Below the pieces are notes generated by a model. The model was given only the letters and a program-made list of their open reading frames with translations, was not told the DNA's origin and ran no database searches. Made by a program: the position numbers and the translations under genes. From the NCBI GenBank assembly GCA_037447655.1, contig JBBHKE010001166.1:1-52779 (forward strand): DNA of 52,779 nucleotides, in the 5' to 3' direction. This document shows positions 22,910-32,433 of this stretch, piece after piece. The DNA is from Zygnema cylindricum (taxonomy: Eukaryota; Streptophyta; Zygnematophyceae; Zygnematales; Zygnemataceae). Numbering within the stretch: position 1 is the first letter of the stretch; the number at the start of each line of letters is the position of its first letter.

Positions 22910-23147
22910 TTCTTTAAATGGTGATGTACCTCCTCGAGAAACATCACCATTTACATAAACTTTCGAAGCGAATGCTTCGCAAAAAAACATCCAACCGTCA
23001 TTGCTATCTCCCAGACCTTTAGAGAATATTGGCAAGATTCTACGTAATGTTGTTCGCGTATAAAAACAAAATAAGAGGTACGGCGAAATACAGTTAGGTC
23101 CGGATTTTTGTAAACAGCTTCGCTTTTCGTTTGACGGAACGCCACCC
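22910..23147 (-). mobile_element. Hairpin MITE copy 1 (terminal ~240 bp)
   Basis: The end ...GGAACGCCACCC at 23147 is followed by TAA. Read on the minus strand, the sequence inward from 23147 is homologous to 43182-43410: GTTTACAAAAAT, the ACATTAC block and 'aatctt'. A 13-bp-stem hairpin occupies 22915-22953. Homology to the 43 kb copy continues beyond the hairpin to about 22800 ('cgtgtcgcgg', 'caacggaaatcg' on the appropriate strands). The far end is not resolved; a candidate is near 22697. Confidence 0.6.
22915..22953. repeat. Hairpin, 13-bp perfect stem
   Basis: TAAATGGTGATGT pairs with ACATCACCATTTA around a 13-nt loop containing CTCGAG. It sits about 200 bp from the element end, as in the 43.4 and 49.3 kb copies. 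Confidence 0.85.
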
Positions 23148-23490
23148 TAATTAGGGCTATTTTTCAACTGCGTAAACAATGGAAGTACACTGCGATGGAA
23201 ATAGTGTGACGTACGGACAAGGTATCTCCGTACGAAATGGTACTTTTTGAATTACAAAGGCATAAAAAGACACTTAACATATTGCGCACACATGTGAATG
23301 AGCAATGGAAGAAAGAGACGCACACTCGTCGACAAAAATCATGTTCTCATATGTTCGTCCGTCAACCGTGTGAACAGCGCGACGGCGTACGAATTATCAG
23401 ATTTTGTACGAGCACACATAGTATTGTAGACATCGAAAGGGCGGGTATTTATTAATCAGGACAACCCAAATTACAGTTTGGGATTAATTA

Positions 23491-23491
<1 letters not shown>

Positions 23492-23523
<32 letters not shown>
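23492..23523. repeat. (TA)n microsatellite
   Basis: An uninterrupted TA run of about 32 bases. Confidence 0.95.
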
Positions 23524-23525
<2 letters not shown>

Positions 23526-23539
23526 CAAATTAGTGTTAA

Positions 23540-23625
23540 TAACGCTATTTATTTTTTTAACGCTATTTATTCCTTTACTCGTATAGCGATTGACGGTGTA
23601 CTCTAATAGCGATGCACCGTGTACT
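23540..23625. repeat. Fragment of the 29-bp-TIR MITE family
   Basis: 'tatagcgattgacggtgtac' resembles the right terminal repeat at 3648-3676 ('cgattggcggtgtactgtac'). 'aacgctatttattcctttac' precedes it, as in the small copy at 50090-50291. The left end is not identified. Confidence 0.5.
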
Positions 23626-23821
23626 TGTACGAATACACTTTCATTAATATATTTAACTTCCAGAAAACGTGACCATTAGATGAAGGATCGGGGAAAGGTG
23701 AGAAGGCACATAAGCTGGAGGCTAAAATACTGCACTAGGCTGAAGCCTCGAAAGTATATCGCAATATTAACAATTTCGAAAGTTGATATGACCGATACTA
23801 TCGCATTGCAAGACTGCAATG

Positions 23822-24269
23822 TAGAGATCGCAAAAGTCAAAATTTTAGATAACCGAAACCGACCGTTTCTTTTTTCAAAATCTGAGTAGCCGACGCCCGA
23901 CCGGGTTATGTCACGCTCCAAAATTGTTAACCGTTACCCGAAACACGTTTACGAAAACAAAAGTAAACCGAAACTCGGTTTTTTTCCGACTACCCGTACT
24001 CGTCCGTACCAGAAAAAGTACAAAATTAATGGTACATCTCCCTTGTACCTTCCACGATATCAATAGTACAAAGTACAATAATGTTTGATAGTATGGACAG
24101 TACAAAACTTTCATTTTTTTTTATATTTGCTTACCCGACTGTAACCGATTTGTTTTTCTGTGAATCAACCGCCCGAATCCGCCCAGCCCCCCAAATTTCG
24201 CACCTGAATGCGTTCCTGATCCGATGAGGGCGGTCGGTTACGATTTCGGTTAACCGTTTGCGACCTCTG
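23822..24269 (+). mobile_element. hAT-like MITE, 448 bp
   Basis: The left end TAGAGATCGCAAA and right end TTTGCGACCTCTG form imperfect terminal inverted repeats. The flanking 8-mers CTGCAATG and CTACAAGA share five of eight bases, weakly compatible with an 8-bp target duplication. The interior shares the 'aaccgaccgtttc', 'gttatgtcacgctccaaaa' and 'cgatttcggtt' blocks with 47777-48387. Non-coding. Confidence 0.65.
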
Positions 24270-24661
24270 CTACAAGACATATATAAAAAACCCACGAACT
24301 ACAAAAATCGTAAAATACTATAGCAATAACAATAAGTTGTATGGGAGTCTGAAATACAACAAAAATACGAAGACATCATAAAAAACCGATAGCGTCATAC
24401 AATTTTGAACAACTTGGTTGCCAACATGCGTCCTAACTGTTTAACAACCATATAATTGATTACTTCAAAACATAAACACCAAGGTCTGTTACATGGATAT
24501 ATTGGAATCACAAATGAGCGAAAGGTCACGACACCATGTATCAAAACATACAAACTTGAAATATTGTGCAATCGTACAACACATACAACGTTCAAATCGA
24601 AAATAGTGGTAAAAAAGTCCAAACTACAGGAAAATTATAATCCCATTATAGAAGAGAGATG
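24270..24661. other. Intergenic, no gene recognised
   Basis: AT-rich sequence between a MITE and copia A. The small frames on either strand have no recognisable content. Confidence 0.4.
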
Positions 24662-24896
24662 ACTTCTGTAGAAATTAATGGTACATTTTTAGTATTTTCT
24701 AGGTCTAAATAGAAATATAGAAAGAAGCCGAGGCAGTCTACCTCTAACTTCTCTCTCCAAACTCTCAAACTTGTCGCAGTCACTGAGAAATTGGAGAGGG
24801 AGCTAGAGCCATGGCTACCTAGGCTATCCAGAGGTTTACGGGAAATTTATATAAGTTATTGGGTTTATTTTATTTTATCTAAAATATATATGGCGG

Positions 24897-24970
24897 CCGC
24901 AGGATTTGATCCCTGTACCTACCGGCCGGCAGACAGCAGATAGCCGGTAGCCTTAGCCGTTAAGTCTAGG
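24897..24970 (-). other. tRNA-like block in LTR (antisense to element)
   Basis: On the minus strand, GACTTAACGGCTAAGGC resembles the A-box/D-arm of Leu/Ser tRNAs. GGATCAAATCC, 58 bases further, resembles the B-box/T-loop GGTTCGAATCC at nine of eleven positions. Between them CTACCGG pairs with CCGGTAG. The block recurs in all LTRs here. It is not a complete tRNA. Confidence 0.4.
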
Positions 24971-25507
24971 ACTAGTGTTACGCAGTATATAGTTTGATAT
25001 TTATTTAAACATGTATGCGTAGGATTAATCATTTAACTGTAATTTATTACGGGATACATAGATCCGGTAATGTGTAAAGTACGGATTACGGTACGGACAG
25101 AAAATCAATACCGCTCATTTATTTCTTAATTGAAACGAATGCCGCGCAAGTATTTATTACGGCTACGATTAAATCTTGATTTAATCGGACGGCCGGAATT
25201 AGCGCCGAGATCGCGGAAGAAGATTTCGGCGGTTTGTGGCCATCGCCACATCGGATGACACGTGGCGAACTTACATTGGATCGTGGAATCTCCGAAGATT
25301 ATGGCACCGAATCCGGATATGACATGTGTCGACATTTAGGCCATGTCGTACAATGTCCGTACCTAAAGTACACCGGCAGCTGTACTTTTGCGTACGGAAC
25401 TGTATTCTGATTGGTTCCGTACATCAGTAGATATAGTCTGTGAGAGAGATAGGACTTAGAAAAATTAGGAGATAGGACCCTCTCTCCCAGAGAGCTTCTG
25501 TACAAAA

Positions 25508-25586
25508 GGTCAACTTTGACCCTCCATAACTTACTGCTCAGGGGAGCAAATTCAGAGATTATTTTTGCTATTGACTCAGGGGAGTC
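25508..25586 (+). other. Three-hairpin array in LTR
   Basis: GGTCAACTTTGACC (25508-25521), GCTCAGGGGAGC (25536-25547) and GACTCAGGGGAGTC (25573-25586) are perfect small inverted repeats. Equivalent hairpins with changed but still pairing stems occur in the solo LTR at 40837-40916. The first palindrome also contains two W-box cores (TTGAC) in opposite orientations. Confidence 0.65.
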
Positions 25587-25731
25587 TTGCCTTCACAGAG
25601 GTGCAGGTGGTCAGAGTTTTTGTCTGCCAGGGTGGTAGTTTTTTTTGCTGAAACACAAAGGGGTCAGGATTATCCTAGAGGCTTCTTGGAAGCTGTCCAC
25701 TCTGAGGACTTATGGAGGTCTCAGAGTTTCA

Positions 25732-25746
25732 GGTTATGGGCCCACC
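25732..25746 (+). promoter_or_regulatory. Primer-binding site (half-tRNA initiator Met type)
   Basis: GGTTATGGGCCCACC begins immediately after the LTR. It is the exact complement of GGTGGGCCCATAACC, the anticodon stem-loop with CAT anticodon of plant initiator tRNA-Met as I recall it, rather than of a tRNA 3' end. Drosophila copia is known to prime on a half-tRNA in the same way. Confidence 0.75.
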
Positions 25747-25794
25747 CTCTAGGTACCAATCTTTAATGGAACTGGATTCATATACTGGGAAAGT

Positions 25795-27369
25795 ATGATG
25801 ATAGGAGCTCTATGCGAAAAAAGGTTTTGGGGGATAGTGAGTGGACGGTTGGGACGTCCATCAAGTCTTGGAATTCCTCCAGGGTTTGGAGGAAGCAGAT
25901 TCACCAGGAAAGAGGATCCACCTTCAACGGAGGAAACAAAAGAAGGAGAGGTGGTGGACAAAGGAAAGGAGAAGGAGACGACCACACCAATAGCAACTGG
26001 TTCGGCATTCATGTCACCTATTCCGAGGAACGAGGAGAATGATACTGAAACCTGGGACTTCAACAATATGGCGGCAAAGCACTTCATCCTACGCCATCTC
26101 ACTCAAGGACTTGCATGTCCTCATTTGCAGGTAGAAAGGGCATCCGATCTTTGGATGGCTCTCATAGAGATGTACCGAAGTGGTACGATTCAGCAACAAC
26201 AGTTGGCTGATCAGAAAGTTAAGGAGTATGTATACAAAGGGGGAAATATGTTGGATTTTTGCAATGAGCTTGCTACACTCTTCATGGAGCTAGAGAGTGC
26301 GGGAAAAGATTTTAGTGAAAAAGAAAAGGTTAACTGTTTACTGATGAAGTTACCTGATGAGTTCGTGAACATAGTTTACCGTGTGCAGGACTTGCTTGAC
26401 TCAAGGTGGATATGGAACTCAGTGGTAGGGATGATTCTCGTTCAAGAGAATACAATTGAGATCCGAAGGGGAGGAAAGAGTGGCCAAGCCTTGGCAACAG
26501 CGACTGATTGGAGGAACAAGGATTCCCGAAAACTGGTCGGAAACTATGGGGGTAGGGAGCAGAAAAAACAGGTCGACGAGTTCGAACCAAGGGCTCCCAA
26601 AGATTTATGTCATTTTTGTAAAAAACCAGGGCACTATATGGCAGAGTGCACTAAGCTAACCGAGCTTCGGTTAAAGGAGGGGCAGACCAGTGGTACCCCG
26701 AGAGGAAAGAAAAAGGCCCTTGTCACACAGGTACTTGAGGCGGAATCCGAGGACGACGACGATGAGCTCCTTTTGGATGAGGAGTTGGAGGCGAAAAATG
26801 AGGTCGAAATTCCACGAAGGCAGAAATGTGCTTACGGTGGATTGAAAGGTGAAGCAGGTTGGATCATAGATTCAGGTGCCTCCATGCACATGTGTAAGGA
26901 TAGACACCTGTTCACTAAGATAAGAAAGATTCCCACCGTAGAGATAGAGTACGGGGATGGGAGGATAGTCACCACTACTCTTGTAGGATCGGTAGATCTA
27001 AAAGTGTTAGTTGAAGGAAAGACATCCATATTAACATTCTCCGATGTATTGTTTATTCCGGAGCTGAACAAAAATCTTATCTCTACATTAGTATTAGATG
27101 ATAAGGGTTTTTTTACTAGAACTAGGGAAGGAGTTTTTACTGCTAGTTTTGAGGAGGATGTCTATTTCATTGCTGAGAAAGGTAGCCATGGGATGTTTAG
27201 GCTGATTTTAAGTAATGAAACGAAGAAACTTTATTATGCTGGTGTTCATGATATTATGATGTGGCATAAGAGGCTTGGGCATGTGAATCTAGATAAGTTA
27301 AGAGAGATGAAAAAGATGGGAGTGGTGGAAGGGATTCAGTTCAGTGAGAGTGATGATATAAGTAATTGA
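25795..27369 (+). CDS. Copia A Gag-protease and N-terminal integrase zinc motif
   Basis: This 524-codon frame encodes the particle protein and protease of the retrotransposon. Residues about 80-230 are the copia Gag core ('HLQVERASDLWMALIEMYRS', 'MKLPDEFVNIVYRVQDL'). The zinc knuckle CHFCKKPGHYMAEC (CX2CX4HX4C) is at 272-285. The aspartic protease active site DSGAS is at 359-363. WHKRLGH at 490-496 supplies the two His of the integrase HHCC finger. The frame ends at TGA (27367-27369), exactly where the first Cys of CxxC should be; the same frame continues without shift. The start ATG is the first in frame and is inferred. An upstream out-of-frame ATG lies near 25768. Confidence 0.9.
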   Translation: MMIGALCEKRFWGIVSGRLGRPSSLGIPPGFGGSRFTRKEDPPSTEETKEGEVVDKGKEKETTTPIATGSAFMSPIPRNEENDTETWDFNNMAAKHFILRHLTQGLACPHLQVERASDLWMALIEMYRSGTIQQQQLADQKVKEYVYKGGNMLDFCNELATLFMELESAGKDFSEKEKVNCLLMKLPDEFVNIVYRVQDLLDSRWIWNSVVGMILVQENTIEIRRGGKSGQALATATDWRNKDSRKLVGNYGGREQKKQVDEFEPRAPKDLCHFCKKPGHYMAECTKLTELRLKEGQTSGTPRGKKKALVTQVLEAESEDDDDELLLDEELEAKNEVEIPRRQKCAYGGLKGEAGWIIDSGASMHMCKDRHLFTKIRKIPTVEIEYGDGRIVTTTLVGSVDLKVLVEGKTSILTFSDVLFIPELNKNLISTLVLDDKGFFTRTREGVFTASFEEDVYFIAEKGSHGMFRLILSNETKKLYYAGVHDIMMWHKRLGHVNLDKLREMKKMGVVEGIQFSESDDISN

Positions 27370-29358
27370 AGTGGATGTGTTCAAGGTAAAGCACACAGAT
27401 TACCCTTTCCTAAGTCAGCCACCTATAAGGGAGAAAAAATTCTAGATCTAGTACACACAGATATTTGGGGACCGGCTAAAGTGGCCTCACCGGGGGGGAA
27501 GAGATTTATGATGACTATAACTGATGATTGGTCTCGGTATTCCCGGGTATATTTTTTGAAAAACAAGTCCGAAGCAAAGGATTGTTTTAGACAATATAAA
27601 GCATGGAGCGAAAAACTCCATAAAACTCCAATCAAGAGAGTAAGGAGTGACAATGGTGGAGAGTATATTTCTAACCAGTTTGAGGATTTTCTGAGGGAAG
27701 ATGGGGTTCAACACCAAAAGACAGTTCCAGAAAATCCGGAACAGAATGGGGTAGCTGAAAGGTTAAATAGAACACTAAGTGATAGTGCTAGAAGTATGTT
27801 GTCAGATAAAAAGATAGGAAAAAGGTTTTGGGCAGAAGCAATGAACTGTGCTAATTACCTCAAGAATAGAGTTCTTACTTCAGCTATAAAAGATCAAACA
27901 CCTTATGAGAGATGGACAGGCCAGAAACCAGACATATCTCACTTAAAGGTTTTCGGTAGTCAAGTATTCAGTCTAGATACTGATCGGTCCAATTGGAAGC
28001 TAGATCCTAAAGGAAAACCGGGATACTTATTAGGATTAGATAAGGATGTTAAAGGATATAGAGTTTATGATCTAAAAATGGAAGATATAATCTTAGTAAA
28101 GCATCTAGTAGTTATGGATGAAGGAAAGTCTGTGGATCCCTTCAAATATACGAAGTCAGTAAAAATCAGATTTGAGTCAGAAAATTCCGATGACTTTGAG
28201 CTTCCTAACTATCTAGGTTTTAGAGAAGATGACATTCTTGTAGGAACAAATCAGACCGAAAAGGACTCGGCTGTGGAAACTCCAGTGACAACTCTACTCG
28301 AAGCGGAAGACGTGGTGGAAATTGATTCGGAATCAAGGGATAGGGGAGAAGCCGAGTTTGTTCGAAAGAATCCACGAGAACCATCTATTCCGGCCTCAGA
28401 TTTTGAGGGGGGGAGGAGAAGTAGCAAAAGACTGCAAGAAAAACAGGTTATTAACAAGGTAACTAAACTATCTCATCAAGATGAACCTCAAACTTATGGA
28501 GAGGCGATGACTTGTCCAGAAAGAAACCGGTGGAAGACAGCCATCAATGAGCAGATGGCTTCAATCATGGAAGCCGATACTTGGGAGCTGGTGGATTGTC
28601 CACCTAACCGAAAACCAATCGGTTGTAAGTGGGTTTTCAAATTAAAACTAAACCCAGATAACACAATCGAGCGCTACAAAGGCAGATTAGTGGCAAAGGG
28701 ATTTACACAAAAGGAAGGAATTGACTACGAGGAAACCTTTGCCCCGGTGGTCAGATTTCCCTCCGTCCGCATACTTCTCAGTTTAGCAGCGGCGGAAGAC
28801 ATGGAAGTGCATCAGATGGACATCAAGGCAACCTTTTTGCATGGAGAATTGGAAGAGGAGATCTTCATGCGACAACCCGAAGGTTTTGTGGAGGAAGGAG
28901 AGGAGAGTAAGGTATGCCGGCTGATTAAATCTCTTTATGGTTTGAAACAGGCACCTCGACAATGGAATAAGAAGCTTGATGAGTTTCTTACCGGTCTGGG
29001 ATATATTCGGATCAGCTCAGATCACTTAATCTATGTTTTCGAAGATGAGGAAGGTTTTATATTTATTGCAGTTTATGTTGATGACTTGCTTGTTTTAAGT
29101 AAATCAATGGAAAAAATTAACAAACTGAAAACCGATCTTAAGGGGAGATTTGAAATGAAGGATATGGGAGAAGCAAGATATATTTTGGGAATTCAAGTAG
29201 AGAGAGACCGAAAAATAAAAATTATAAGATTGACTCAAAAGGAAGCAATAGGGAACATACTTGAAAAATTTCAAATGGATAAAGCTAATAGTTCTACAAC
29301 TCCAATGGAGTTCAAGAAGGGAAGTGAGGGGAGTGAGGAAGAAGGAGTCATAGTCTAA
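27370..29358 (+). CDS. Copia A integrase core and reverse transcriptase
   Basis: In the same frame as the upstream gag-pro, after the TGA. HTDIWGP (about 27457-27477) and then, counting from the first Met at 27481, RSDNGGEY (D57) and AERLNRTL (E93) give a D..DX35E integrase core. 'TPYERWTGQKPDISHLKVFG' follows. RT motifs are WVFKLK, 'EETFAPVVRFPSVRILLSLA', MDIKATFLHGE (D447), 'SLYGLKQAPRQWNKKLDEFL' and the catalytic box YVDD (532-535). It terminates at TAA (29356-29358), a Leu codon in copy B. It would need read-through of the first stop, or internal initiation, to be made. Confidence 0.9.
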   Translation, partial: SGCVQGKAHRLPFPKSATYKGEKILDLVHTDIWGPAKVASPGGKRFMMTITDDWSRYSRVYFLKNKSEAKDCFRQYKAWSEKLHKTPIKRVRSDNGGEYISNQFEDFLREDGVQHQKTVPENPEQNGVAERLNRTLSDSARSMLSDKKIGKRFWAEAMNCANYLKNRVLTSAIKDQTPYERWTGQKPDISHLKVFGSQVFSLDTDRSNWKLDPKGKPGYLLGLDKDVKGYRVYDLKMEDIILVKHLVVMDEGKSVDPFKYTKSVKIRFESENSDDFELPNYLGFREDDILVGTNQTEKDSAVETPVTTLLEAEDVVEIDSESRDRGEAEFVRKNPREPSIPASDFEGGRRSSKRLQEKQVINKVTKLSHQDEPQTYGEAMTCPERNRWKTAINEQMASIMEADTWELVDCPPNRKPIGCKWVFKLKLNPDNTIERYKGRLVAKGFTQKEGIDYEETFAPVVRFPSVRILLSLAAAEDMEVHQMDIKATFLHGELEEEIFMRQPEGFVEEGEESKVCRLIKSLYGLKQAPRQWNKKLDEFLTGLGYIRISSDHLIYVFEDEEGFIFIAVYVDDLLVLSKSMEKINKLKTDLKGRFEMKDMGEARYILGIQVERDRKIKIIRLTQKEAIGNILEKFQMDKANSSTTPMEFKKGSEGSEEEGVIV

Positions 29359-30069
29359 GACGAGGAATTATCTCTTGAAGAACAGAAGTTCATGCAGACT
29401 ATTCCTTATAGGCAAGTAGTGGGAAGCCTAATCTATTTTATGAATTGTACCCGGCCGGATTTAGCTGCAGCTGTAGGAGTGCTGAGTAGAAGTCTAAATG
29501 CTCCCACTAAGAAGGATTGGGAGGCAGCTAAAAGAGTCCTTAGATATTTGATAGGAACTAGGGATCTATGGTTGCATTTGGGTGGGGAGAATACTGACAT
29601 CACTACTTGGAGTGATGCCAGTTATGGTGATGCTCCGATGAGGAGATGTACTTCTGGATATGTATTATATGTGGGTGATGGGGCTTGCTGTTGGAGTAGC
29701 AAACAGCAAAAGGTTATTGCTCAGTCCACCATGGAGGCTGAGTATATGGCCTCTTGCTCTGCTGTAAAAGAATTGATGTGGGTCAAGGCTTTGCTTGGTG
29801 AGCTTGGTCACCTTAAGAGTGATGTGCAGAAATTTTTTTGTGATAATCAGGCAGCAATCGCTATTTCTACCAATCCTAAACATCATTTTAAAGCCAAACA
29901 CATGGACATCAGACTCAGCTTTGTTAGACAGAAAGTAGAAAACAAAATAATCAGTTTAGAGTACGGACCAGATAGTCAGATGGTAGCATATATGATGACC
30001 AAACCTGTGTCTTCCCCTAAGCTAATTTTCTGCAGGGAGAAGTGCAGTCTGAAATTAAAGATTGACTAG
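29359..30069 (+). CDS. Copia A RNase H
   Basis: Same frame again, with first Met at 29392 (225 codons). The connection domain 'GSLIYFMNCTRPDLAAAVGV' is followed by RNase H blocks WSDASYGDA, STMEAEYMASCSA, FFCDNQAAIAIS and KHMDIRLSFVR, which hold the acidic catalytic residues. It removes the RNA strand of the RNA-DNA hybrid during reverse transcription. The TAA upstream would separate it from RT in this copy. The stop codon TAG lies just before the polypurine tract. Confidence 0.9.
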   Translation, partial: DEELSLEEQKFMQTIPYRQVVGSLIYFMNCTRPDLAAAVGVLSRSLNAPTKKDWEAAKRVLRYLIGTRDLWLHLGGENTDITTWSDASYGDAPMRRCTSGYVLYVGDGACCWSSKQQKVIAQSTMEAEYMASCSAVKELMWVKALLGELGHLKSDVQKFFCDNQAAIAISTNPKHHFKAKHMDIRLSFVRQKVENKIISLEYGPDSQMVAYMMTKPVSSPKLIFCREKCSLKLKID

Positions 30070-30070
30070 G

Positions 30071-30082
30071 AAATACGGGGAG
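30071..30082 (+). promoter_or_regulatory. Polypurine tract of element A
   Basis: AAATACGGGGAG abuts the 3' LTR. In copy B the equivalent is GAAAATAAGGGGAG. It serves as the plus-strand primer in LTR retrotransposons. Confidence 0.75.
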
Positions 30083-31143
30083 TGTAGAAATTAATGGTAT
30101 ATTTTTAGTATTTTCTAGGTCTACATAGAAATATAGAAAGAAGCCGAGGCAGTCTACCTCTAACTTCTCTCTCCAAACTCTCAAACTTGTCGCAGTCACT
30201 GAGAAATTGGAGAGGGAGCTAGAGCCATGGCTACCTAGGCTATCCAGAGGTTTACGGGAAATTTATATAAGTTAAAGTGTTTATTTTATCTAAAATATAT
30301 GTGCCGGCCGCAGGATTTGATCCATGTACATACCGGCCGGCAGACAGCAGATAGCCGGTAGCCTTAGCCGTTAAGTCTAGGACTAGTGTTACGTAGTATA
30401 TAGTTTGATTTTTATGTAAACATGTATGCGTAGGATTAATCATTTAACTGTAATTTATTACGGGATACATAGATCTGGTAATGTGTAAAGTACAGATTAC
30501 GGTACGGACAGAAAATCAATACCGCGCATTTATTTCTTAATTGAAATGAATGTCGCGCAAGTATTTATTACGGCTACGATTAAAACCTGATTTTATCGGA
30601 CGGCCGGAATTAGCGCCGAGATCGCGGAAGAAGATTTCGGCGGCTTGTGGCCATCGCCACATCGGATGACACGTGGCGAACTTACATTGGATCGTGGAAT
30701 CTCCGGAGATTATGGCACCGAATCCGGATATGACATGTGTCGACATTTAGGCCATGTCGTACAATGTCCGTACCTAAAGTACACCGGCAGCTATACTTTT
30801 GCGTACGGAACTGTATTCTGATTGGTTCCGTACATCAGTAGATAGAGTCTGTGAGAGAGATAAGACTTAGAAAAATTAGGAGATAGGACCCTCTCTCCCA
30901 GAGAGCTTCTGTACAAAAGGTCAACTTTGACCCTCCATAACTTACTGCTCATGGGAGCAAATTCAGAGATTCATTTTGCTATCGACTCAGGGGAGTCTTG
31001 CCTTCACAAGGGTGCAGGTGGTCAGGGTTTTTTATTGCCAGGGTGGCAGTTATTTTTGCTGAAACACAAAGGGGTCAACATTATCCTAGAGGCTTCTTGG
31101 AAGCTGTCTACTCTGAGGACTTATGGAGGTCTCAAAGGGTTTA
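30083..31143 (+). repeat. 3' LTR of copia element A
   Basis: Starts TGTAGAAATTAATGG and ends CTCAAAGGGTTTA immediately before the target duplication ACTTC. The terminal CA reads TA. The end also differs from the 5' LTR by a two-base insertion. Confidence 0.95.
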
Positions 31144-31148
31144 ACTTC

Positions 31149-31367
31149 ATATAATTATGAGCTTTCTCATCATCCCTTTATGCAACCAGCATCTGAGCTT
31201 TATGTGATTAGCTAAGTTGGAAAGAAACACTACGTTTTGCACGTGGATGTATCACGATACGCTTACCTTTGTTTCTTATACTGATTGTACAAAGCGCTTA
31301 TGTTGAAGAAAAATAGTTTGAACTAACTCGATCGGTCAAACTTGGTAGTAATATACAAAATAATGTA
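31149..31367. other. 219-bp spacer between copia A and B
   Basis: Unique sequence between the target duplications of two oppositely oriented elements. No gene or repeat is recognised. Confidence 0.7.
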
Positions 31368-31372
31368 TAGCC

Positions 31373-32419
31373 TGAAACTCTAAGACCTCCATAAGTCCTC
31401 AGAGTGGACAGCTTCCAAGAAGCCTCTAGGATAATCCTGACCCCTTTGTGTTTCAGCAAAAATAACTGCCACCCTGGCAAACAAAAACCCTGACTACCTG
31501 CACCCCTGTGAAGGCAAGACTCCCCTGAGTTGATAACAAAAAGAGTCTCTGAATTTGCTCCCCTGAGCAGTAAGTTATGGAGGGTCAAAGTTGACCTTTT
31601 GTACAGGAGCTCTCTAGGAGAGAGGGTCCTATCTTCTAATTTTTTCTAAGTCCTATCTCTCTCACAGACTCTATCTACTGATGTACGGACCAATCAGATT
31701 ACAGTTCCGTACGCAAAAGTACAGCTGCCGGTGTACTTTATGTACGGACATTGTACGACATGGCCTAAATGTCCACACGTGGAATATCCGGATTCGCTCC
31801 TCTAATCCTCGGAGATGCCGCGCTCCAATGTTACATCGCCACGTGTCATACGATGTGGCGCTGCCCACAAACCGCCGAATTCTCCTTCCGCGATCTCGGC
31901 GCAATTTCCGGCCGTCCGATTAAACTCGTATTTGATCGTAGCCGTAATAAATACATGCGCGGTATTCGTTTCGCTTACCAAATCAATGCGCGGTATTGAT
32001 TTCTTATCCGTACCGCAATTCGTACTTTTACAATACCATATCTATGTATCCCGTTAACAGTTATAGTTAAATGATTTATCCTACGTGTACATGTTTAAAT
32101 AAATATCGTACTATATACTATGTAACAGTACCTCTAGACTTAACGGCTAAGGCTACCGGCTATCTACCAACTGTCGGCCGGCAGGTACCAGGATCAAATC
32201 CTGCCGCCGGCACTTACCTTTTAGTAATTAATCCCTAGACTAATATAAATTTCCCGTAAACCTGAGGATAGCCTAGGTAGCCATGGCTCTAGCTTCCTCT
32301 CCAATTTCTCAGTGACTGCGACAAGTTTGAGAGTTGGAGAGAGAAGTTAGAGGTAGACTGCCTCGGCTTCTTTGTTTCTATTCAGACCTAGAAAATACTT
32401 AAAACCATTAATTTCTACA
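31373..32419 (-). repeat. 3' LTR of copia element B
   Basis: Read on the minus strand it starts TGTAGAAATTAATGG and ends GAGTTTCA. It has the same length as its 5' partner and is nearly identical to it. Confidence 0.95.
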
Positions 32420-32433
32420 CTCCCCTTATTTTC
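32420..32433 (-). promoter_or_regulatory. Polypurine tract of element B
   Basis: On the minus strand GAAAATAAGGGGAG lies between the pol stop codon and the 3' LTR. Confidence 0.75.

Larger units (their letters stand above)
24667..25731 (+). repeat. 5' LTR of copia element A
   Basis: Starts TGTAGAAATT and ends GAGTTTCA. It contains three short hairpins (25508-25521, 25536-25547, 25573-25586), an antisense tRNA-like block (about 24897-24970) and no clear TATA box at the place where the solo LTR has one. Confidence 0.95.
24667..31143 (+). mobile_element. Ty1/copia element A (full length, 6477 bp)
   Basis: LTRs at 24667-25731 and 30083-31143 are flanked by a perfect 5-bp target duplication ACTTC (24662-24666 and 31144-31148). 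The primer-binding site, a single gag-pol frame and a polypurine tract are all in place. The frame is broken only by TGA at 27367 and TAA at 29356. Domain order (integrase before RT) is that of Ty1/copia. The two LTRs differ by scattered substitutions and small indels, so the insertion is fairly recent but not brand new. Confidence 0.95.

Noticed and set aside
25749-26102. Frames antisense to Gag-Pol (also 26330-26590, 27423-27717, 32601-32837, 34849-35079, 36400-36717)
   Set aside because: They are mirror frames of the conserved sense frame and recur only because the elements are related.
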